A stretch of 64,000 nucleotides of DNA from assembly GCF_900103955.1 (NCBI RefSeq), contig NZ_FNIL01000008.1:94492-158491 (forward strand), in the 5' to 3' direction. Made by a program: the position numbers and the translations under genes. This document shows, one piece after another, positions 8,802-18,277 of this stretch (its first letter is position 1; the number at the start of each line of letters is the position of its first letter). Source of the DNA: Alkalicoccus daliensis (GTDB lineage: Bacteria > Bacillota > Bacilli > Bacillales > Salisediminibacteriaceae). A model generated the notes under the pieces. That model was not told where the DNA came from and searched no databases. It worked only from the letters and a program-made list of their open reading frames with translations.

Positions 8802-10904
8802 ATGAAATTCAAAAAAAGTCTGCTTGCTTCCGTACTGTTTCTGTCCCCCGTATTCGCTGCTGCACAGCCTGCTTTTGCAGAAGGCACGCAGGGTTCAGAG
8901 GATTTAGTACTTTATCAGAACATACCGGAAGTGGAAGCGGAATTGACAGAAGAAGGCATTGATCTTCGGACACTGCAGATTCATGAAGAGGGACACTATA
9001 CAGAAGCAACAGAGGAACTGGAATGGAAATCTTCCAATCAAAATGTGGCAGCTGTGAATGAAAACGGGGAAGTGACATTTTCAGGGCAGCGGGGTAAAAC
9101 TTTTATTACCGTAACAAATGGAGAACATACAGATCGTATTGGCCTGCAGATGAAAGCAGATGCCTCTAAGAAAACAGGGAAGGGTAAGCCGCCTAATAGT
9201 ATCGAAGTGAAAAAAGAAAGTGGAGAAAGATATCAAGTTGTTGATCGGGCACTTGCCTCTTTATCCGAAGATGAAAAGATCGGGCAGATGATGATGCCTG
9301 ATTTCCGTCACTTTGAGGGTGAGGAAGTAACCGAGATGCTTCCGGAGATAGAAGATCTCGTAGAGGAATATCATCTGGGAGGAGTTATATTATTTGCAGA
9401 AAATGTAGTAGAGACAGAGCAGACGAGCAGATTGGTGGACGATTATCAGGAAGCGGCGGAAAAGTTCGGCCTGCTGGTTACGATTGACCAGGAGGGTGGA
9501 ATCGTGACAAGACTGCAGACAGGCACCCATCTGCCGGGAAATATGGCGCTTGGTGCCACCCGCTCTCCGGCGCTTGCTGAAATGGCGGGAGATGTCATAG
9601 GTGCGGAGTTGTCAGCGCTTGGTATAAATACGAATCTGGCTCCCGTAGTCGATGTAAACAATAATCCTGACAACCCGGTAATTGGAGTCCGCTCCTTTGG
9701 AGAAGATCCGGATCTTGTTGCTGAAATGGGGATGAATTACATTGCCGGCCTCCAGCAGAATGGTGTGGCAGCTACAGCAAAACACTTTCCGGGACATGGA
9801 GATACAGCAGTGGATTCCCACCTGGGACTGCCGGAAGTTCCTCATGATATGGAAAGATTGAAAGAAGTGGAGCTCTATCCCTTCCAGCAGGCAATGGATC
9901 ATGGAATTGATGCAATTATGACGGCACATGTAACCTTCCCGCAGATTGATGGAAGTAAAGCAATTTCCCAAAAAGACGGCACCGAAATTTCTATTCCAGC
10001 CACACTTTCCCGGACTGTGTTAACGGATTTAATGCGGGACGAAATGGGATATGAGGGAGTAGTAATGACAGACGCGATGAATATGAATGCGATCACAGAT
10101 CATTTTGGGCCAGTTGATGCTTCGATCCGTGCTATTAATGCAGGCGCAGATATTATCTTAATGCCGGTAGGGTTAGAAGAAGTCTTCTCCGGCGTCCGTG
10201 AAGCTCTTTCCAGCGGAGAAATACAGCAGGAAGAAATTGATCAATCTGTAAAACGCATCCTCACCTTAAAAATGGAGCGGGGTATTTTTAAAACAGAGGA
10301 GACTTTAAATCAGGAGGAGAAAGCCGAAAATGCTCTGCAGGTGATAGGTGCAGAAGCGCATAAAGCAGTAGAACAGGAGATAGCAGACAGATCAATTACA
10401 ATGGTTAAAAATGAAGATGTACTGCCAATAAGCATGGAAAGCGACGAGGAAATTGTAGTGGTCGGCACTTCATTTATCGGCAGCTTAGCAGGAGCTCTTC
10501 AAAATTATCATGAAAACGTGACGACTATCACACTTTCCAGCGGCCAAACTGCACTTACTTCTTCCCAGCAGGAATTAATTGAGGAGGCCGGCCAGGTCAT
10601 TATTGGTTCCTACACCTTTAATGTGGCAGGAAGATCTCCGGAAAATGCAGCCATGCAGGTATTTCATCAGATTCTGGACCTGAAAGAAGATGTAATTGGT
10701 GTAGGGATACGCAATCCCTATGACATTATGGGCTACCAGGATGTGGATGGCTATCTTACTCAATACGGATTCCGGGATGCAAGCTTTGCAGCAACGGCCT
10801 CTGTAATTTTTGGAGAAAATAATCCTACAGGTGCACTGCCGGTAACCATCCCGGATCATGAAAATGGTGTGCTTTATCCATTTGGTACAGGCTTAAGCTA
10901 TTAA
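8802..10904 (+). CDS. nagZ: Secreted beta-N-acetylglucosaminidase NagZ (GH3) with N-terminal Ig-like domain
   Basis: About 700 residues from the ATG at 8802, chosen because of AGGAGAGGAG upstream and the signal peptide that follows (MKFKKSLLASVLFLSP...AFA). Residues about 40-130 form a bacterial Ig/BIG2-like domain (EWKSSNQNVAAVNENGEVTF). The GH3 catalytic domain has IDQEGGIVTRL, KHFPGHGDTAVDSH (His/Asp acid-base dyad of NagZ, His about 328) and the nucleophile Asp in VMTDAMNMN (about 424). A C-terminal alpha/beta sandwich follows. It cleaves GlcNAc from muropeptides and supplies NamZ with MurNAc-peptides, as in B. subtilis ybbD-ybbC. The Ig-like domain may help wall binding (inference). Confidence 0.93.
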   Translation: MKFKKSLLASVLFLSPVFAAAQPAFAEGTQGSEDLVLYQNIPEVEAELTEEGIDLRTLQIHEEGHYTEATEELEWKSSNQNVAAVNENGEVTFSGQRGKTFITVTNGEHTDRIGLQMKADASKKTGKGKPPNSIEVKKESGERYQVVDRALASLSEDEKIGQMMMPDFRHFEGEEVTEMLPEIEDLVEEYHLGGVILFAENVVETEQTSRLVDDYQEAAEKFGLLVTIDQEGGIVTRLQTGTHLPGNMALGATRSPALAEMAGDVIGAELSALGINTNLAPVVDVNNNPDNPVIGVRSFGEDPDLVAEMGMNYIAGLQQNGVAATAKHFPGHGDTAVDSHLGLPEVPHDMERLKEVELYPFQQAMDHGIDAIMTAHVTFPQIDGSKAISQKDGTEISIPATLSRTVLTDLMRDEMGYEGVVMTDAMNMNAITDHFGPVDASIRAINAGADIILMPVGLEEVFSGVREALSSGEIQQEEIDQSVKRILTLKMERGIFKTEETLNQEEKAENALQVIGAEAHKAVEQEIADRSITMVKNEDVLPISMESDEEIVVVGTSFIGSLAGALQNYHENVTTITLSSGQTALTSSQQELIEEAGQVIIGSYTFNVAGRSPENAAMQVFHQILDLKEDVIGVGIRNPYDIMGYQDVDGYLTQYGFRDASFAATASVIFGENNPTGALPVTIPDHENGVLYPFGTGLSY

Positions 10905-10917
10905 TCTTTCCTATTTA

Positions 10918-10963
10918 ATATCCCTTCTTTTCTTTAATCAGGAAAAGGAGGGATATTATTTTT
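10918..10963 (+). terminator. Terminator after nagZ
   Basis: ATATCCCTTCTTTT pairs with AAAAGGAGGGATAT, followed by TTATTTTT. Confidence 0.7.
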
Positions 10964-11192
10964 GGGAGAATTCCATACTAATACTCCAGAGGTTATTCAT
11001 AAAACTTTTTTCATAACAGCTATGCTGATAATTAATTTTTTTCAGGGCAGGCCTGGAAAAAACTCAAACAAATAATTGAGTTCACCAGTGAAAACAGATA
11101 AAGTTTACTATGGAGCAGTTTTAACACATGAAAGCAGCAGCTATTGTACATAACGCTGATACAAAATATTTTCTCAAGAAAGGTGATCATAT

Positions 11193-11750
11193 ATGAAAAA
11201 AATCTTTATCCTGAGTGGGTTCGCAGGCGCAGGAAAAAACGCAATAATCAACAACCTGCTTGAAATAGAATCGTCGCTTACGTATATTCCTTCCTATACG
11301 ACCAGAAATAAGCGGGAGGGAGAAGCCCAGGGAAATCCTTATCAATTTGTATCGATGGAACAGTTTCAGCATATGGTAGCGAAAAACGACTTTATTGAAT
11401 ATGAAGAAGTCCACGGCAATTTGTACGGCACTCCCTTATCTTCCTATGAACTCGCATTTAAAGAAGGAAAAACAATCGTGAAAGATATTGATGTGAATGG
11501 AGCGGTAAAATTTAAGGAGCGTTTTCCGCAGGCAGCATTAATATTCATTCAGCCTACCAATCCTGAAGATGTACTGGAAAGAATGCGGAACAGAGGAGAT
11601 AAAGAAGCCGACATTATGAAACGAATGCAGCGGATTGAATATGAACTGCAGCTCAAAGATAAATTTGATTATACCGTGTATAACGATGATTTAGCCCAGG
11701 CGACAAAAGAATGCCTGGAGATTATTAAAAACGAAGCAGAGCTTTCATAA
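11193..11750 (+). CDS. Guanylate kinase-like P-loop protein
   Basis: 185 residues, the usual length of guanylate kinase. It has a P-loop GFAGAGKN at residues 9-16, the GMP-binding region SYTTRNKREGE near 37, and the Y-x-G-T-P segment (NLYGTPLSS). The lid and end (RMRNRGDKEADIMKRMQRIEYE) fit the same fold. True Gmk usually has GPSG-GKGT/S; here an Asn follows the Lys and several GMP contacts differ. It is probably a paralogue acting on a nucleotide or another small phosphoacceptor rather than the housekeeping enzyme. RBS AAAGGTG. Confidence 0.75.
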   Translation: MKKIFILSGFAGAGKNAIINNLLEIESSLTYIPSYTTRNKREGEAQGNPYQFVSMEQFQHMVAKNDFIEYEEVHGNLYGTPLSSYELAFKEGKTIVKDIDVNGAVKFKERFPQAALIFIQPTNPEDVLERMRNRGDKEADIMKRMQRIEYELQLKDKFDYTVYNDDLAQATKECLEIIKNEAELS

Positions 11751-11863
11751 TAGAATCAATTTCATCATTCTATTATTCTAATTTCAATATCATCTGATTT
11801 GTATCATAAATTGATTCAATAAAGAAGCCGTTTTTATTATCCAGGGCAGAAAGGAAGGGAACA

Positions 11864-12592
11864 ATGTTTCTTAAGAAAATTACACTGTTAAAAGAACAGG
11901 TGCCTTCTTATCATCAGTATCCTTTTTCAATTCCTTCTATAAAGAGTCTGGACGAACTGGAGATAAATGTTCCGATCACATTTTTAGTCGGGGAAAATGG
12001 TTCCGGAAAATCTACCCTGCTGGAAGCTGTCGCTGATAAATGTGAATTTAATACTGCAGGCGGCGGCCGTAATAATTACTATGACACAGATGCTTCGGAT
12101 GCTGCGCTGGGAGATTTCATCAGGCTCTCCTGGATGCCGAAAGTGACAAATGGCTTTTTTTTGCGGGCGGAGTCTTTTCATCAGTTTGCTTCGCATGTAG
12201 ATGAAGTGGGAGCGAGAGCTGCTTACGGCGGACAGTCTTTACACGCGCAGTCGCACGGAGAATCTTTTTTATCGCTTTTTGTAAATCGTTTCAAAGGCAA
12301 TGCAATTTATCTGCTGGACGAACCGGAAGCAGCATTATCCCCCCAGCGGCAGCTTTCCTTTTTAAAAATCATGTATGAGCTGGCCGCAGAAAAAAACAGC
12401 CAGTTTATCATTGCGTCCCATTCTCCCATTCTTCTCGGATGCCCCGGCGCAGAGATTTTCAGTTTCGACCATGGAAAAATTCAAAAAACTGCTTATGAGG
12501 ACACAGATCATTATCAAATCACAAAATATTTTCTGCAGCACCGGGAAAAATTTCTGCATGATATCTTATCCAGTGAAGAAGAGAATACGTAA
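11864..12592 (+). CDS. AAA/ABC-type ATPase (single domain)
   Basis: 242 residues. Walker A GENGSGKST near 43, signature-like QSHGESFLSL near 128, Walker B AIYLLDEPEAALSP near 145 and the switch histidine in ASHSPILL. This is the compact AAA_21/AAA_23 type, related to SMC/RecF heads but without coiled coil or membrane partner. Such proteins are frequent in Bacillus and of unknown role; no transporter genes are adjacent. RBS AAGGAAGGGA, 113 bp after the kinase-like gene. Confidence 0.8.
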   Translation: MFLKKITLLKEQVPSYHQYPFSIPSIKSLDELEINVPITFLVGENGSGKSTLLEAVADKCEFNTAGGGRNNYYDTDASDAALGDFIRLSWMPKVTNGFFLRAESFHQFASHVDEVGARAAYGGQSLHAQSHGESFLSLFVNRFKGNAIYLLDEPEAALSPQRQLSFLKIMYELAAEKNSQFIIASHSPILLGCPGAEIFSFDHGKIQKTAYEDTDHYQITKYFLQHREKFLHDILSSEEENT

Positions 12593-12631
12593 AAAATCGC
12601 CTGCCTCCATAAAGGAGCAGACGATTTTTTT
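12591..12631. terminator. Bidirectional terminator between the ATPase and sortase genes
   Basis: AAAAAATCG and CGATTTTTT close an imperfect stem with CTGC/GCAG inside. It serves both converging genes. Confidence 0.75.
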
Positions 12632-12649
12632 ATGAAAAGAAGAGTTCCT

Positions 12650-13333
12650 TTAAAAAAGTTTTTGACTTTTTAGTTCCGCCACGAGTACATATCTGTCCGG
12701 TGCATTGCCAACATAGGAGAAAGGATAGCAGGTGGAGACAGTAAGCGTTGCTTTTGGTTTGGGCACAATTACTGTCCGATCCTCCTTATCCACAATCCGC
12801 ACCCGCTTTACCTTATATTCAAATTCTCCGGCAGCGGTAGTAACAATCAGCAGATCATTTTCCCCTACCTCTCCCAGTTCCCGGAAGACAGTATCACGGT
12901 GTCCGGAAAGCACACTGTTATCCGGCAGGCCGGGCAGGACGCTTCCTGCGTAGTGGCCTACGCCAAGCTCCAGCTCTTCTTCCTCTGTGCCATGATATAT
13001 AGGAAGCACTGCATCCAGTTTCGGAATAGATAATTCGCCGATGAGATCGCCTTTTTCAGGCTGTGCACTGTAAAGTGGAGCATCCGGTCCTTCTGTCGTT
13101 TCCAGAGCAGAAGCAGCTGCAGTTTCTTCGATTGCAGGGAGCTGTCCCAGCATTCTTCCCGATGCAGTTTTCTCCGGTGCTGCCAAAAATGAAATTGTTT
13201 CTGCGCTGCCTGTTTTATACAGCATATAACCTTTTGCAAATGTGTAAGCGTTGGTAGTGGAAAACCAGAGCCCGCCGCTGAGAAGCAGGATAGCAGCGAC
13301 GAGCAGAAATTTTCGTGATTTAACGAGTTTCAT
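12650..13333 (-). CDS. srtD: Class D sortase
   Basis: 227 residues from the ATG at 13333. The start overlaps the last 14 bases of the upstream substrate gene (AATGAAACTCGTTAA), which implies translational coupling. An N-terminal membrane anchor (FLLVAAILLLSGGLWF) is followed by the sortase barrel. The catalytic set is visible: His in SGHRDTVF, Cys in TLTVSTCYPF and Arg in APDRYVLVAE. STCYPF-x-YVG-APDRY is typical of class D sortases, which prefer LPxTA signals (family knowledge). It attaches proteins to the cell wall. The gene order, substrate then sortase, suggests a dedicated pair; a second likely substrate lies at 40090. Confidence 0.88.
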   Translation of the reverse strand: MKLVKSRKFLLVAAILLLSGGLWFSTTNAYTFAKGYMLYKTGSAETISFLAAPEKTASGRMLGQLPAIEETAAASALETTEGPDAPLYSAQPEKGDLIGELSIPKLDAVLPIYHGTEEEELELGVGHYAGSVLPGLPDNSVLSGHRDTVFRELGEVGENDLLIVTTAAGEFEYKVKRVRIVDKEDRTVIVPKPKATLTVSTCYPFSYVGNAPDRYVLVAELKSQKLF

Positions 13334-14546
13334 TGGCACTGACTCGGGCTCTGCGGTACAACACAGCTCCAAGCATCATGACGAACAGCCCCGCGAGCAG
13401 GCCATTCACACTGTTTGTCGCTGTATCAGGCAGTCTGCCTCCGCGTTCAGTAGTAGTAACTACTGCTTCTTTTGATACAGCAGCAGGAGCAGCAGGTGCA
13501 GCTTTAACAGTAGTTACTTCTTTCACTGCTGTCTCCACAACTTCTTCCATTTCCTTAAGATCTTTTCCTGTATCCTGAATCAGTTCAGAGCCGAACATAT
13601 CCCCAGTAAGCAGGATATCAGCAAGGAAATCTCCCTCTTTATTATAAAGTTCAATTAATAGATCATATCCATCAGTAGTAGTCATTGACACGAGTGCAGC
13701 AAGATTGATTTCTTTCTTTTCCTCTCCTTTAATTAAATAGAAGGAAGCATCCATTTGGAAAAGGTCTAGAAGCTCTGTGAAAATATCAAGCAGCTCGGCA
13801 ATCATTTCCGGTGTAACTTCAGAAGCATAATCAAACTCTTCAAATGCCATCATGCGGTAGGAAAGCTCCTCAAGTTTTTCCCAGAAAGCATCGTTTTCAA
13901 TATCCAGCTCCATAAAGTGCTCAATCAGACGGTCAAGTTCCTCTTCTGTTAAGCCGATAGCAGCAAATAATTCATCAATATCCATGAAATCCTCATACAT
14001 TTCATAGTCTCCGCTTAAATAAAGTTCCGTCATCCAATACAAATCTTCCATATGTTCATAGTAAGACAAGTCATCATCATACTCTGCAAAAAGCGCTTCT
14101 AATTCTTTGTAGGTTAAGTTGAATTCTTTCAGCAGCTCTTCCATTGCTTCATCAGTTACTGGAGTAAGTGAATAAAAGTAAAGGTCATAATCAAGATCGT
14201 CAGCGAATTTATATGCGTCGAATACTGACTGTCCTTCTTCCAGTTCTCCATTATCGCGAAGGAGCTGCAGTGCTTCTTCTTCTGTAAGTTCATAGTCTTC
14301 CAGAATCACCGCAAATCTATTTGGGGAAAGTACCGGGCCCAGGAAAGAACGAAGATCCTCCACATCCTCGAAATCCTTCAGCTTCAAATCATAAAAATCA
14401 AGGTGCTCTTCCAGCTCCGGCTGTATCCAGGATATTTTCTCCAAATACGCAGTTAAATCTTTTCCTGCAGGGGCTGCAGATGCAGAAAGGGGAATTCCTG
14501 CAAATAAAATTGCTGATACTAATAACAAGATGATAAATTTTTTCAA
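13320..14546 (-). CDS. Acidic LPxTA-type surface protein, sortase D substrate
   Basis: 408 residues, TTG start behind AGGAGG. Signal peptide (FIILLLVSAILFAG, cleavage after ASA), then about 250 highly acidic residues with repeated short D/E-Y/L helical segments, an Ala/Val-rich linker, and a sorting signal: LPDTATN, a hydrophobic helix and the basic tail YRRARVSANETR. This matches the family called processed acidic surface protein that accompanies class D sortases (recalled). It overlaps the sortase gene by 14 bp. Role unknown; a charged wall coat is possible. Confidence 0.85.
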   Translation of the reverse strand: MKKFIILLLVSAILFAGIPLSASAAPAGKDLTAYLEKISWIQPELEEHLDFYDLKLKDFEDVEDLRSFLGPVLSPNRFAVILEDYELTEEEALQLLRDNGELEEGQSVFDAYKFADDLDYDLYFYSLTPVTDEAMEELLKEFNLTYKELEALFAEYDDDLSYYEHMEDLYWMTELYLSGDYEMYEDFMDIDELFAAIGLTEEELDRLIEHFMELDIENDAFWEKLEELSYRMMAFEEFDYASEVTPEMIAELLDIFTELLDLFQMDASFYLIKGEEKKEINLAALVSMTTTDGYDLLIELYNKEGDFLADILLTGDMFGSELIQDTGKDLKEMEEVVETAVKEVTTVKAAPAAPAAVSKEAVVTTTERGGRLPDTATNSVNGLLAGLFVMMLGAVLYRRARVSANETR

Positions 14547-15068
14547 AGTCGCTCCTCCTAGAATATGTAATTGTTAATTTCTAGTATATTATATGCTTTA
14601 ATTTTTAAAAAAGGTAGCTTTATTTTTCTAAATTAAAGGAAATTTACATAAATAACACAATGAGAGGTAAACAAGTCGTTCTAAGTAACTATAAATAGAT
14701 TTTACTGACATATAATAAGTATTTCGAAACCATAAATAAAATGTTTTCCAAATTATGCATAAAGCCAATGAGCGATGGCGCTGGCACGCAGAAGCTCCCG
14801 TATCTTCATAAAATTAAACAGGAATAAGAGAAACTCTATAAAAATTATGCTGGAAAAAACTTATGGATAAGAATGGAAGGATAATTCTCTGAAAGCGAGA
14901 ACTATATAATATATACATGTGAAACGATATTCTCAGTGTATTTTATTAAAATATTGCAGGTTCTTTCATTAACCGTACTTTTCAGCCTGAATTTCTATAG
15001 GAAATTGCCGAGCGAAGGGAAATGATACGAAAGCGCATTTTCATATATTTTTAAAGGAGCGGTGCAGA
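14547..15068. other. Intergenic region, 522 bp, no gene seen
   Basis: AT-rich, between the divergent surface-protein and GH127 genes, so it must hold both promoters. A TATAAT lies near 14906. No open frame with a ribosome site, riboswitch or clear operator was recognised. Confidence 0.4.
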
Positions 15069-17033
15069 ATGAAGCATGACCGTGAAATGGTAAAAACGAT
15101 TCCGTTGAAAAATGTATATATTAATGGCAGCTTTTGGGCAGACTATATTGAACTTGTGAGAAAGGAAGTTGTTCCTTATCAGTGGGATGCGTTAAATGAC
15201 AATATACCTGATATTGAGCCAAGTCACGCCATTAGAAATTTTAAGATTGCTGCAGGGATGGAAAAGGGTGAATTTCACGGGATGGTGTTTCAGGACAGTG
15301 ATGTGGCTAAATGGCTGGAGGCCGTGGGTTACCTGCTGGCAAGAGAGGAAGACGCAGAACTTGAACAGCGTGCAGATGAGGTCATTGAAATTATATCCAA
15401 CGCCCAGCGTGAAGATGGATATTTAAATACTTATTTTATTTTGAAAGAGCCGGGCAGGGAGTGGACGAATTTATGTGAGTGTCATGAATTGTACTGTGCA
15501 GGTCATATGATAGAGGCTGGAGCTGCTTATTATCAGGCCACTGGAAAAACAAAGCTGCTTCAGGTGGCTGTAAAGTTTGCAGATCACATTTATGAAGTGT
15601 TCGGGCCGGAGGAAGGACAGACACAAGGATATGACGGGCATCAGGAGATTGAACTGGCACTCGTAAAATTATATGAAGTGACGTTGGATGAAAAGTATTT
15701 GCAGCTGAGCCGGTTTTTCCTGTTGGAACGCGGGAAGCAGCCGCATTTTTATGATATAGAGGCAGAAAAAAGAAATGGAAGCCATCACTTCCCCGGAAAA
15801 ATGATGATTGAAGACAAGTCCTACAGCCAGGCGCATGCACTGGTGACAGAGCAGAAAGAAGCGGCCGGACATGCTGTACGGTTTGCTTATATGTGCACCG
15901 GCATGGCCCACGTTGCTGATAAATACAAGGACGAAAAATTGCTTGCAGCGTGCAGAAGACTGTGGAGGAATGTTGTAGACAGACAGATGTATATTACAGG
16001 TGCTGTCGGATCTCAAAGTTACGGAGAATCTTTTACGATTGATTATGATCTTCCGAACGATACTGCCTATGCAGAAACATGCGCCTCGATCGGCTTAATC
16101 TTTTTTGCAAACAGAATGCTTCAGATAGAGCCTGACAGAGAATATGCAGATGTGCTGGAGCGGGCCCTCTATAATACGGTGCTTGCGGGTATGTCGATGG
16201 ACGGGAAAGAATTTTTCTATGTAAACCCTTTGGAGGTAGAGCCGCAGGCCGCAGAAGAAAGCCGCAGATACGATCATGTTGCTCCTGTGAGGCAGGGATG
16301 GCTTACCTGTGCCTGCTGTCCGCCGAACGTGGCTAGGCTGATTGCTTCCTTAGGGCAGTATATTTATACTGTAATGGAAGAAACGATTTACACCCACCTG
16401 TATATCAGCAGTGATGCAAAAATAACCCTGAATAATAAAGAAGTTTTGCTCTCGCAGCAAACAAACTATCCGTGGGATGGCAATGTAGAGATTACGGTAA
16501 CGCCGGAAGCAGAGGCTGTATTTGCGCTTGCGCTCCGCGTTCCTGCCTGGAGTGAAGAAGTGGAATTGTTTATTAATGATCAGGCACAAGCACTGCCGAT
16601 GCCGGAAGAAAGTGGATATATCCTGCTGAGTAGAAAATGGAAGCCGGGGGACAAAATAAGGCTTCAGCTGTCGCTTCCAATTATGCTGATGCAGGCGCAT
16701 CCCCGGGTCCGGCATGCTGCGGGAAAAACTGCAGTACAGCGGGGACCTGTAGTGTATTGTCTGGAAGAAGCCGACAATGGAGCCAATCTGCATAATATTT
16801 TTCTCCAGTCCAGTCAAAGTTTTAATATTAAAGAAGGCAGTGAACATTTCCGGGGACTAAAGATAATTACTGGAGAAGGAAATAAAAAACCGGCGGATCA
16901 TTGGGGAGAGAAGCTGTATAAAGCTCAGGAAACAATTCCGCCGCAAACAATGCCTTTAACGTTTATTCCCTATTTTTCATGGGCAAACAGGGGAAGAGGC
17001 GAAATGAAAGTCTGGATTCAAACAAACATATGA
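15069..17033 (+). CDS. Beta-L-arabinofuranosidase (GH127, formerly DUF1680)
   Basis: 654 residues, no signal peptide, so cytoplasmic. The zinc site of GH127 is complete: Glu 336 and Cys 338 in AETCASIG, Cys 416 and 417 in CACCPPNVAR. Almost the same numbering applies to the characterised HypBA1 enzyme, whose Cys 417 is the nucleophile (family knowledge). It releases L-arabinofuranose from short beta-arabino-oligosaccharides or related plant glycans. RBS AAAGGAG. No arabinose operon or sugar transporter is next to it; a DMT transporter follows 135 bp later. Confidence 0.9.
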   Translation: MKHDREMVKTIPLKNVYINGSFWADYIELVRKEVVPYQWDALNDNIPDIEPSHAIRNFKIAAGMEKGEFHGMVFQDSDVAKWLEAVGYLLAREEDAELEQRADEVIEIISNAQREDGYLNTYFILKEPGREWTNLCECHELYCAGHMIEAGAAYYQATGKTKLLQVAVKFADHIYEVFGPEEGQTQGYDGHQEIELALVKLYEVTLDEKYLQLSRFFLLERGKQPHFYDIEAEKRNGSHHFPGKMMIEDKSYSQAHALVTEQKEAAGHAVRFAYMCTGMAHVADKYKDEKLLAACRRLWRNVVDRQMYITGAVGSQSYGESFTIDYDLPNDTAYAETCASIGLIFFANRMLQIEPDREYADVLERALYNTVLAGMSMDGKEFFYVNPLEVEPQAAEESRRYDHVAPVRQGWLTCACCPPNVARLIASLGQYIYTVMEETIYTHLYISSDAKITLNNKEVLLSQQTNYPWDGNVEITVTPEAEAVFALALRVPAWSEEVELFINDQAQALPMPEESGYILLSRKWKPGDKIRLQLSLPIMLMQAHPRVRHAAGKTAVQRGPVVYCLEEADNGANLHNIFLQSSQSFNIKEGSEHFRGLKIITGEGNKKPADHWGEKLYKAQETIPPQTMPLTFIPYFSWANRGRGEMKVWIQTNI

Positions 17034-17168
17034 AATTAGAAAAGGCTGGAATGTCAGGTTTTCCTATGTAAGAGAAGCTGAGGGAATAAAAAATAAGCTT
17101 CTGTACAAACAGTTCGGCACCTTTCAATGCCTTTTAATACGTATATTTTGAATATGAGGTGAGGAAAG

Positions 17169-18125
17169 GTGAAAGAAATAGGTATTGGAATTGCAGCTTC
17201 CATGTTTTTTGCAGTGACATTTATTTTAAACAGAGCCATGGAGCTCGATGGGGGAAGCTGGATGTGGAGTTCTTCCCTGCGGTTTTATTTTATGATTCCT
17301 TTTTTACTGCTTATTCTATTGTTCAGTAAAAATCTAAAACAAGTGTTTGTGGAAATAGCGAAGCGCCCCTATACGTGGATGCTCTGGAGTACGGTAGGAT
17401 TCGGTCTTTTCTATGCACCGCTGACATACGCGGCGGCATACGGGCCGGGGTGGCTGATTGCCGGAACCTGGCAGCTGACGATCGTAGCTGGTGTGCTGCT
17501 GAGTCCATTCTTTTTTCATATAGCTGACACTCCAGAGGGGCAAATGAAGATACGGCATAAAATTCCCGGAAAGGCCTTGTTTATTTCTTTAATGATTTTC
17601 AGCGGGGTTCTGCTTATTCAATTTCAGCAGGCGGAAGGAATATCATTACATATGCTCAGTGCAGGAGTGCTCCCGGTTGTGATTGCAGCTTTCGCTTATC
17701 CGTTGGGAAATCGTAAAATGATGGAGGTATGCGGGGAAAGATTAAATACTTTTCAGCGCATACTTGGCATGATCATCTGCAGCCTGCCTTTGTGGCTGAT
17801 CATCAGTACGGCAGGATTTATTCAGGCAGGTCCGCCTTCAGGAAGCCAGCTCCTGCAGACGCTTATCGTGGGCATTTGTTCAGGGGTCATCGCCACTTCT
17901 CTTTTTTTTATTGCTACCAACAGCGTCCGGGGAGATATCGGCAGACTTGCAGCAGTAGAGGCTACGCAGTCCATGACGGTAATATTCGTGCTTCTCGGAG
18001 AAATAGTGCTGCTGGCAACTCCCTTGCCAAGCGGTTCAGCGATAGGAGGGCTGATGCTTATTATTGCCGGCATGATCATCCACAGCCTTCCCTCACACAA
18101 CAAAATTGTCCGAAAGGCAGCTTGA
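17169..18125 (+). CDS. DMT-superfamily transporter (EmrE-like multidrug efflux family)
   Basis: 318 residues, about ten hydrophobic helices. The N-terminus (IGIGIAASMFFAVTFILNRAM) and the SWMWSSSLRFYF segment are typical of the ten-helix PF13536 group named multidrug resistance efflux transporter, distinct from the EamA protein at 31629. Real substrate unknown. GTG start with GAGGTGAGG upstream. Confidence 0.8.
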   Translation: MKEIGIGIAASMFFAVTFILNRAMELDGGSWMWSSSLRFYFMIPFLLLILLFSKNLKQVFVEIAKRPYTWMLWSTVGFGLFYAPLTYAAAYGPGWLIAGTWQLTIVAGVLLSPFFFHIADTPEGQMKIRHKIPGKALFISLMIFSGVLLIQFQQAEGISLHMLSAGVLPVVIAAFAYPLGNRKMMEVCGERLNTFQRILGMIICSLPLWLIISTAGFIQAGPPSGSQLLQTLIVGICSGVIATSLFFIATNSVRGDIGRLAAVEATQSMTVIFVLLGEIVLLATPLPSGSAIGGLMLIIAGMIIHSLPSHNKIVRKAA

Positions 18126-18234
18126 CACAGCTTTCTATCATTAAAATAATTTTTTTGAATAAGATAAAGGAGATACCATAGTGTTACACAGGAAAGCTTC
18201 AAAATAGTTTCTTGCGTTGTAAACATTTTATAAA

Positions 18235-18266
18235 GCGCCTCTTCCCAGTCGGGGGAGGCGTTTTTT
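18235..18266 (+). terminator. Terminator after the DMT transporter
   Basis: GCGCCTC pairs with GGAGGCG and is followed by six T. Confidence 0.75.
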
Positions 18267-18277
18267 AATCTTGAAGG

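Noticed and set aside
13334..13372. Longer sortase start 13 codons upstream
   Set aside because: Would lie further inside the substrate gene with no ribosome site; the coupled ATG at 13333 fits better.
15436..16016. Long minus-strand frames opposite the GH127 gene
   Set aside because: Antisense shadows; the GH127 frame has complete active-site motifs.
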